A stretch of 64,000 nucleotides of DNA, taken from positions 8,352,225-8,416,224 of the forward strand of contig OY720347.1 of assembly GCA_963082975.1 (NCBI GenBank), given 5' to 3'. Shown one piece after another: positions 59,101 to 64,000 of the stretch. A model generated the notes under the pieces. That model had not been told where the DNA came from, searched no databases, and saw only the letters and a list, made by a program, of their open reading frames with translations. The position numbers were made by a program, and so were the translations under genes. How positions within the stretch are numbered: the stretch's first letter is position 1; each line of letters opens with the position of its first letter. Origin of the DNA: Labia minor. Taxonomy: Eukaryota > Arthropoda > Insecta > Dermaptera > Spongiphoridae.

Positions 59101-60390
59101 TAGGTTTTCGGCATAAAAAAATAATTATTCATCAGAAATATCAATAATATATTTTTTTAATATTTTTATGATGTAAAATGAAGAATTTATTATTTATTTT
59201 TAAAAATTTCATTTTTAAATTTTACCGAAAATATTATGAAAGGTCATCTTAGGATGACCCTACGTTTTCGGCATAAAAAAATAATTATTCATCAGAAATA
59301 TCATTAATATATTTTTTTAAAAAATTTTATGATGTAAAATGAACGAATTTATTATTTATTTTTAAAAATTTCATTTTTTAATTTTCCCGTAAAAATTATG
59401 AAAGGTCATCGTAGGATGACCCTAGGTTTTCGGCATAAAAAAATAATTATTCATCAGAAATATCAATAATATATTTTTTTAATATTTTTATAATGTAAAA
59501 TGAACGAATTTATTATTTTTTTTAAAACATTTAATTTTTTAATTTTACCGAAAATATTATGAAAGGTCATCTTAGGATGACCCTAGGTTTTCGGCATAAA
59601 AAAATAATTATTCATCAGAAATATCAATAATATATTTTTTTAATAATTTTATGATGTAAAATGAACGAATTTATTATTTATTTTTAAAAATTTCATTTTT
59701 TAATAATCCTGTAAAAATTATGAAAGGTCATCGTAGGATGACCCTAGGTTTTCGGCATAAAAAAATAATTTTTAGTAAGAAATATGAATAATATATTTTT
59801 TTAAATATTTTTATGATGTAAAATGAACGAATTTATTATTTTTTTTAAAACATTTCATTTTTTAATTTTACCGAAAATATTATGAAAGGTCATCTTAGGA
59901 TGACCCTAGGTTTACGGCATAAAAAAATAATTATTCATCAGAAATATCAATAATATATTTTTTTAATATTTTTATGATGTAAAATGAAGAATTTATTATT
60001 TATTTTTAAAAATTTCATTTTTTAATTTTACCGTAAAAATTATGAAAGGTCATCGTACGATGACCCTAGGTTTTCGGCATAAACAAATAATTATTCATCA
60101 GAAATATCAATAATATATTTTTTTTAATATTTTTATGATGTAAAATGAACGAATTTATTATTTTTTTTAAAACATTTCATTTTTTAATTTTACCGAAAAT
60201 ATTATGAAAGGACATCTTAGGATGACCCTACGTTTTCGGCATAAAAAAATAATTATTCATCAGAAATATCAATTATATATTTTTTTAATATTTTAATGAT
60301 GTGAAATGAACGAATTTATTATTTATTTTTAAAAATTTCATTTTTTAATTTTCCCCTAAAAATTATGAAAGGTCATCGTAGGATGACCCT
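59100..60390. repeat. Zone D 8-mer unit, copy 1 (about 1289 bp)
   Basis: Markers found here and again 1289 bp later: TTTTTTTAAAAAATTTTA (59312 and 60601) and GTGAAATGAACG (60301 and 61590). The subtype order between them is the same in both copies. The left edge is approximate, placed where the GTACG monomer near 59.09 kb no longer matches its counterpart. Confidence 0.75.
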
Positions 60391-61680
60391 AGGTTTTCGG
60401 CATAAAAAAATAATTATTCATCAGAAATATCAATAATATATTTTTTTAATATTTTTATGATGTAAAATGAAGAATTTATTATTTATTTTTAAAAATTTCA
60501 TTTTTAAATTTTACCGAAAATATTATGAAAGGTCATCTTAGGATGACCCTACGTTTTCGGCATAAAAAAATAATTATTCATCAGAAATATCATTAATATA
60601 TTTTTTTAAAAAATTTTATGATGTAAAATGAACGAATTTATTATTTATTTTTAAAAATTTCATTTTTTAATTTTCCCGTAAAAATTATGAAAGGTCATCG
60701 TAGGATGACCCTAGGTTTTCGGCATAAAAAAATAATTATTCATCAGAAATATCAATAATATATTTTTTTAATATTTTTATAATGTAAAATGAACGAATTT
60801 ATTATTTTTTTTAAAACATTTAATTTTTTAATTTTACCGAAAATATTATGAAAGGTCATCTTAGGATGACCCTAGGTTTTCGGCATAAAAAAATAATTAT
60901 TCATCAGAAATATCAATAATATATTTTTTTAATAATTTTATGATGTAAAATGAACGAATTTATTATTTATTTTTAAAAATTTCATTTTTTAATAATCCTG
61001 TAAAAATTATGAAAGGTCATCGTAGGATGACCCTAGGTTTTCGGCATAAAAAAATAATTTTTAGTAAGAAATATGAATAATATATTTTTTTAAATATTTT
61101 TATGATGTAAAATGAACGAATTTATTATTTTTTTTAAAACATTTCATTTTTTAATTTTACCGAAAATATTATGAAAGGTCATCTTAGGATGACCCTAGGT
61201 TTACGGCATAAAAAAATAATTATTCATCAGAAATATCAATAATATATTTTTTTAATATTTTTATGATGTAAAATGAAGAATTTATTATTTATTTTTAAAA
61301 ATTTCATTTTTTAATTTTACCGTAAAAATTATGAAAGGTCATCGTACGATGACCCTAGGTTTTCGGCATAAACAAATAATTATTCATCAGAAATATCAAT
61401 AATATATTTTTTTTAATATTTTTATGATGTAAAATGAACGAATTTATTATTTTTTTTAAAACATTTCATTTTTTAATTTTACCGAAAATATTATGAAAGG
61501 ACATCTTAGGATGACCCTACGTTTTCGGCATAAAAAAATAATTATTCATCAGAAATATCAATTATATATTTTTTTAATATTTTAATGATGTGAAATGAAC
61601 GAATTTATTATTTATTTTTAAAAATTTCATTTTTTAATTTTCCCCTAAAAATTATGAAAGGTCATCGTAGGATGACCCTA
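60391..61680. repeat. Zone D 8-mer unit, copy 2 (about 1289 bp)
   Basis: Tandem copy of the preceding unit. The match ends near 61.68 kb, where this copy continues with CTAGGTTTTAGGCATAAT while copy 1 continues with CTAGGTTTTCGGCATAAA. Both copies share private variants such as AATTATATATT. This suggests a recent unequal exchange. Confidence 0.75.
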
Positions 61681-61982
61681 GGTTTTAGGCATAATAAAAT
61701 AATTATTCATCAGAAATATCAATAATATATTTTTTTAATATTTTTATAATGTAAAATGAACGAATTTATTATTTATTTTTAAAAATTTCATTTTTTAATT
61801 TTACCGAAAATATTATGAAAGGTCATCGTAGGATGACCCTAGGTTTTCGGCATAAAAAAATAATTATTCATCAGAAATATCAATAATATATTTTTTTAAT
61901 ATTTTTATGATGTAAAATGAAGAAATTATTATTTATTTTTAAAAATTTCATTTTTTAATTTTATCGTAAAAATTATGAAAGT
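61681..61982. repeat. Last satellite monomers before the retrotransposon
   Basis: The monomers continue in normal phase after zone D. The final partial copy has TGAAGAAATTATTATT and then GAAAGT. The same pairing is followed by GAAAGTTCATCTTAGG near 2645-2715 and 9503-9573, so the interrupted monomer belongs to that subtype. Satellite sequence stops at 61982. Confidence 0.85.
61978..61982. other. Predicted 5-bp target-site duplication (one side)
   Basis: AAAGT directly abuts the LTR terminus. Copia-type integrases usually duplicate 5 bp, so AAAGT should reappear beyond the 5' LTR outside the window, followed by TCATCTTAGG-type satellite. Only one side is visible. Confidence 0.55.
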
Positions 61983-62051
61983 TGTTAGAGGTCGGTTAGA
62001 TCGAGGAAGTCCGTTGAAAGAACAAATCACAGTTTAAAGTTTATATATATA

Positions 62052-62082
62052 TTTATTCAATCAAAAAACAAGATTATTTATT
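62052..62082 (-). promoter_or_regulatory. Candidate polyadenylation signals in the LTR
   Basis: The minus strand has AATAAA at 62082-62077 and again at 62057-62052, downstream of the TATA candidate and upstream of the LTR end, as expected for retrotransposon mRNA 3'-end formation. The region is A/T-rich, so one match could be chance. Confidence 0.45.
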
Positions 62083-62193
62083 ATTATTAATAGATTACAA
62101 TTATTAATTAGTTAAAATTTATAGAACAAAGAAACAAAATGTATAATATAAATCGAACACATGTAATGGCTGTCAAACTATATGAATATATGC

Positions 62194-62199
62194 TTTATA
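62194..62199 (-). promoter_or_regulatory. Candidate TATA box in the LTR
   Basis: Minus-strand TATAAA in the context GCTATAAAGC, about 60 bp into the LTR from its U3 end. This is a plausible RNA polymerase II promoter element for the retrotransposon. In this 3' LTR it would direct transcription outward into the satellite. Another TATAAA-like string lies further in, so the assignment is tentative. Confidence 0.4.
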
Positions 62200-62258
62200 G
62201 CTTGAGCGATAGATGGCGTCTTATGGGTGGCGGAAATATACGAAATGTATTTCTAACA

Positions 62259-62267
62259 CTTCCCCTC
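62259..62267 (-). other. Polypurine tract
   Basis: Minus-strand GAGGGGAAG sits immediately against the TGTTAGA start of the 3' LTR. This is the position and composition of the primer for plus-strand DNA synthesis in LTR retrotransposons, and it fixes the inner LTR boundary. Confidence 0.88.
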
Positions 62268-62287
62268 GACGCGCAAAGACGACTTGC
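62259..62287 (-). other. Short 3' untranslated gap between pol stop and LTR
   Basis: Only 29 bp separate the stop codon from the LTR, and 9 of these are the purine tract. There is no room for an env-like gene, in keeping with a copia element. Confidence 0.85.
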
Positions 62288-64000
62288 TTAAGTAGTGGGT
62301 GTGTAGATTCCCATAAGTTCAAGGCAAGAGTAGTGTCTCATCCTGGGAATCGACTTGGTGAACACATCTGCAACGTTTTCTTCAGATGAAACGTGATTCA
62401 ATTTTAACATTTTCTTTTCTAAGATATCGCCGATGAAATGATGTCTTATATCTATATGTTTACTTCTTCCGTGGAATACTGGATTCTCGGCTAATTTGAG
62501 TGCTCCGTTATTATCAGTATATAACGTAATATTGGATAATTCTTTAAAATTGAGTTCTTCAAGAAAGCTTTTGAGATAGATGGCTTCTTTCGTAGCGTCA
62601 GAGAGCGCCATGTACTCAGCTTCAGTTGAAGATAATGCCACGGTCCTTTGCTTTCTGCTTTCCCAACTTATAGGACTTTTATTAAGGATAAACGCATATC
62701 CGGTGAAGGACTTTCTGTCAGTCGTACAGTTTCCCCAATCTGCATCAACATATCCTTTTAGAGATTCATTGGTCTTCTTGTATGTGATTCCTAGATCAAT
62801 GGTTCCTTTAAGATAGCGAAGAACGCGTTTAGCGGCAATCCAATGTATTTGTCTGAAACAATTATTAAATTGACTTAAATAGCTCACTGAAAAACAAATG
62901 TCAGGCCTGGTGGTCACTGCGAGATACGTAAGAGCTCCAATAAGTTCGCGATATGGCAACTTCGTTTCTTCTTCACTTGGAGGATCTTCAATTTTGAATA
63001 ATTTTGTATTAGGATTCATCGGTGTTCGAATCGGTTTGCATTCGGACATTCCGAAACGATTCAGGATGTCAGAGATATATCCCTTTTGATTAAGTTTGAT
63101 TCGATCATCTTCTCTCTTGAATTCAATCCCTAGGCAGTAACTGACCTCTCCCAGATCTTTCACTTTAAATTCTTTTGAAAGTTTGTTTTTTATTTTCAAA
63201 ATGCATTTAGAATTCTTGGACGCAATGATAAGATCGTCAACGTAGATTGCGATTAAACAATTATCTGTTCCTTCTTTTAGTTGAAAAATGCAGGGATCAG
63301 ATTGAGTAGGCAAAGCTCCAATAGATTTTAGTGTTTCACTTAATTTAGCATGCCAACTTCTTCCTGCTTGACGAAGACCGTATAGAGCCTTGTTTAGACG
63401 GCAAACTTTGTCACCAACGAGTAACTCTTCGAGCATCCTTTCAGCTTTCTTCTTAATGTTTTCACAAACTTCATTATCTTCAGTGATATTTTTGAGGATT
63501 TCTTTAAGATTTTTAGGTGGCTCCATGAAAATTTCTTCATTAAGATGTCCACTCAGGTAAGCACATGTGATGTCCAATTGATGAATTTTCATTTCATATT
63601 GAACGGCTAACGAAGATAAAAGTCGAATGGAACTCATACGAGCAACTGGAGCAAACGTCTCGTTGAAATGAACTCCGGGTATTTGTTTAAAACCTTGAGC
63701 GACTAGGCGAGCTTTCTTCCTTTCTATTGTTCCATCACTTCGAAATTTATTTCTAAGCACAATTCTGCTACCGATTATTTCTTTATCTTCAGGTCTTTTC
63801 TCCAATTTCCAAGTGTCGTTTTCAAGAATTGATTGAACTTCCGTCGAGATGGCTCGATTCCATTCTTCAGCTTCTGGGCTATTCATAGCTTCTTTTAAAG
63901 AAACTTCACTTAAAAATGACTGTTCATAACTCAATAATGTCTGAACTGATTCTTGGGAAAATTGCTTTTTAGGACGACCAGGAAAACCGGTTCTTAACAA
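62288..64000 (-). CDS. Copia-type pol polyprotein, C-terminal part (reverse transcriptase and RNase H), 5'-partial
   Basis: This encodes the part of the polyprotein that copies element RNA into DNA. Residues 1-40 look like the integrase-RT linker (GRPKKQF). RT spans about 50-310: 'KARLVAQGF' near 97-104, catalytic Asp143 in 'QLDITCAYLSG', 'ALYGLRQAG' near 205-213, and the YVDD active site at 253-256 (63233-63244). A connection region follows ('RELIGALTYL', 'TRPDICFSVSYLSQF', 'RVLRYLKGT'). RNase H spans about 415-550 with likely acidic residues Asp419 (DADW), Glu462 (STEAEY), Asp496 (YTDNNGA) and Asp545. The stop is TAA at 62290-62288. The first codon at the window edge is TTG, with no upstream stop visible, so it is an internal Leu and not a start. 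Key residues are present and the frame is intact. About 37 residues separate 'EIFMEPP' from 'VCRLNKALYG', longer than in many plant copia RTs. Activity cannot be judged without the missing part. Confidence 0.95.
   Translation of the reverse strand: MLRTGFPGRPKKQFSQESVQTLLSYEQSFLSEVSLKEAMNSPEAEEWNRAISTEVQSILENDTWKLEKRPEDKEIIGSRIVLRNKFRSDGTIERKKARLVAQGFKQIPGVHFNETFAPVARMSSIRLLSSLAVQYEMKIHQLDITCAYLSGHLNEEIFMEPPKNLKEILKNITEDNEVCENIKKKAERMLEELLVGDKVCRLNKALYGLRQAGRSWHAKLSETLKSIGALPTQSDPCIFQLKEGTDNCLIAIYVDDLIIASKNSKCILKIKNKLSKEFKVKDLGEVSYCLGIEFKREDDRIKLNQKGYISDILNRFGMSECKPIRTPMNPNTKLFKIEDPPSEEETKLPYRELIGALTYLAVTTRPDICFSVSYLSQFNNCFRQIHWIAAKRVLRYLKGTIDLGITYKKTNESLKGYVDADWGNCTTDRKSFTGYAFILNKSPISWESRKQRTVALSSTEAEYMALSDATKEAIYLKSFLEELNFKELSNITLYTDNNGALKLAENPVFHGRSKHIDIRHHFIGDILEKKMLKLNHVSSEENVADVFTKSIPRMRHYSCLELMGIYTPTT

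Larger units (their letters stand above)
1..61982. repeat. 161-bp AT-rich satellite array, about 385 tandem copies
   Basis: Head-to-tail tandem repeat filling 97% of the window. Successive dyad cores sit at 35, 196, 291, 451, 613, 774, 935 and 1096, so the step is 160-162 bp except at one truncated copy. Monomer landmarks, with phase 1 at TTCATTTTTT: C-rich subtype marker at 17-20, dyad at 35-52, CCTAGG or CCTACG at 52-57, CGGCATAA at 62-69, ATTCATCAGAAATATC near 80-95, ATGATGTAAAATGAACG near 121-137, then T-rich and A-rich runs. All copies read in the same direction. No frame stays open, so it is non-coding. Size, homogeneity and HOR structure suit centromeric or pericentromeric satellite; that location is inference. 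Confidence 0.98.
61983..62258 (-). repeat. 3' LTR (276 bp)
   Basis: Both ends carry the terminal inverted repeat TGTTAGA / TCTAACA, with the canonical TG...CA. The outer end meets satellite at 61982 and the inner end meets the purine tract at 62259. On the minus strand a TATAAA lies about 60 bp in and two AATAAA signals about 180-205 bp in, which gives a plausible U3-R-U5 order. The 5' LTR lies outside the window, so the two LTRs cannot be compared here. Confidence 0.9.
61983..64000 (-). mobile_element. Ty1/copia-type LTR retrotransposon, 3' part
   Basis: Read on the minus strand from 64000 downwards: an open pol frame with RT and RNase H, stop codon, purine tract, then an LTR that ends at satellite DNA. 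RNase H as the last pol domain, after a copia-type RT, identifies the Ty1/copia superfamily. The coding part shows no stop or frameshift in 570 codons, so the insertion looks fairly young. The element enters from beyond 64000; integrase, protease, gag, primer-binding site and 5' LTR are not in the window. Its base composition is far less A/T-biased than the satellite. Confidence 0.93.

Noticed and set aside
1..61982. CRISPR array
   Set aside because: The short palindromic core recurs at regular spacing, but the intervening 140 bp are also repeated and not unique spacers, and a eukaryotic retrotransposon adjoins it.
1..61982. Rho-independent terminators at each GGTCATC/GATGACC hairpin
   Set aside because: The dyad is followed by CTAGGTTTT, not a hairpin plus long U-run in a bacterial context, and no genes are present.
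1..61982. Mammalian-type CENP-B box
   Set aside because: The only TTCG-containing stretch (TTTTCGGCATAA) lacks the spaced A and CGGG of the CENP-B box.
1..61982. Telomeric or subtelomeric repeat
   Set aside because: No TTAGG or TTAGGG tandem runs. The TTAGG inside the dyad occurs once per monomer as part of CTTAGGATG and is not tandem.
1..61982. Mitochondrial control region or AT-rich organelle DNA
   Set aside because: Length, HOR structure and a nuclear-type LTR insertion fit nuclear satellite DNA.
1..61982. Firm assignment as the active centromere
   Set aside because: Array size and structure are compatible, but nothing in the bases distinguishes centromeric from other heterochromatic satellite.
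61983..62290. A separate terminal-inverted-repeat DNA transposon
   Set aside because: TGTTAGA/TCTAACA at the ends of this segment are the LTR termini; the adjoining purine tract and pol stop explain it fully.
62580..62816. 78-codon plus-strand reading frame
   Set aside because: It lies antisense to the RNase H/RT connection part of the copia frame, has no recognisable domain and is explained by the opposite-strand coding sequence.
62898..63089. 63-codon plus-strand reading frame
   Set aside because: Antisense shadow of the RT region of the same copia frame.
63998..64000. Start codon of the copia frame at the window edge
   Set aside because: The codon is TTG, read here as internal Leu. The frame is simply cut by the window, and copia RT is never the start of the polyprotein.

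Overview
This window holds no bacterial-type gene content. Positions 1-61982 are one uninterrupted, head-to-tail satellite DNA array with a very AT-rich monomer of about 161 bp (roughly 385 copies). Positions 61983-64000 are the 3' part of a Ty1/copia-type LTR retrotransposon that lies on the minus strand and has inserted into the array. This is eukaryotic heterochromatin. The copia polymerase resembles elements I know from insects (for example a 'YGLRQAGRSW' segment), so an arthropod, probably insect, host is my best guess. The species cannot be told from this sequence.

Satellite monomer: taking phase 1 at the TTCATTTTTT block (first copy 1-161), a typical monomer is only about 20% G+C (32 of 161 in a consensus read by eye). 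About two thirds of those G/C bases fall in one island at monomer positions 17-65. The island is centred on an inverted repeat, GGTCATC-(4 nt)-GATGACC. The arms are nearly invariant while the 4-nt centre varies (GTAG, TTAG, GTAC, CTAG, GTAA). Around it are A/T tracts and a few positions that define monomer subtypes.

The subtypes are not randomly ordered; they form nested higher-order repeats (HORs). Zone A (1 to about 12.2 kb) repeats with an exact 6858-bp offset. Zone B (about 12.1-28 kb) is built from modules of 966, 1448, about 2077 and 2092 bp, with a 6583-bp offset between its two best copies. Zone C (about 28-59 kb) is a mosaic of 26-28-mer units (4183 and 4505 bp) plus shorter 13-, 15- and 19-mer derivatives; three consecutive units recur together at 11,748 bp. 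Zone D (about 59.1-61.7 kb) is a fresh tandem duplication of an 8-mer (1289 bp). I saw no inverted monomers and no other mobile element in the 62 kb.

Retrotransposon: on the minus strand the order is integrase-RT linker, reverse transcriptase, RNase H, stop codon (62288-62290), purine tract (62259-62267), 3' LTR (61983-62258, TGTTAGA...TCTAACA), and then satellite. The coding frame is open across the right edge of the window, so the gag, protease, integrase, primer-binding site and 5' LTR should lie beyond position 64000. The insertion point falls in the left arm of the satellite dyad, with a predicted 5-bp target duplication AAAGT. All positions were read by eye; HOR offsets come from distances between diagnostic variants, not from an alignment.
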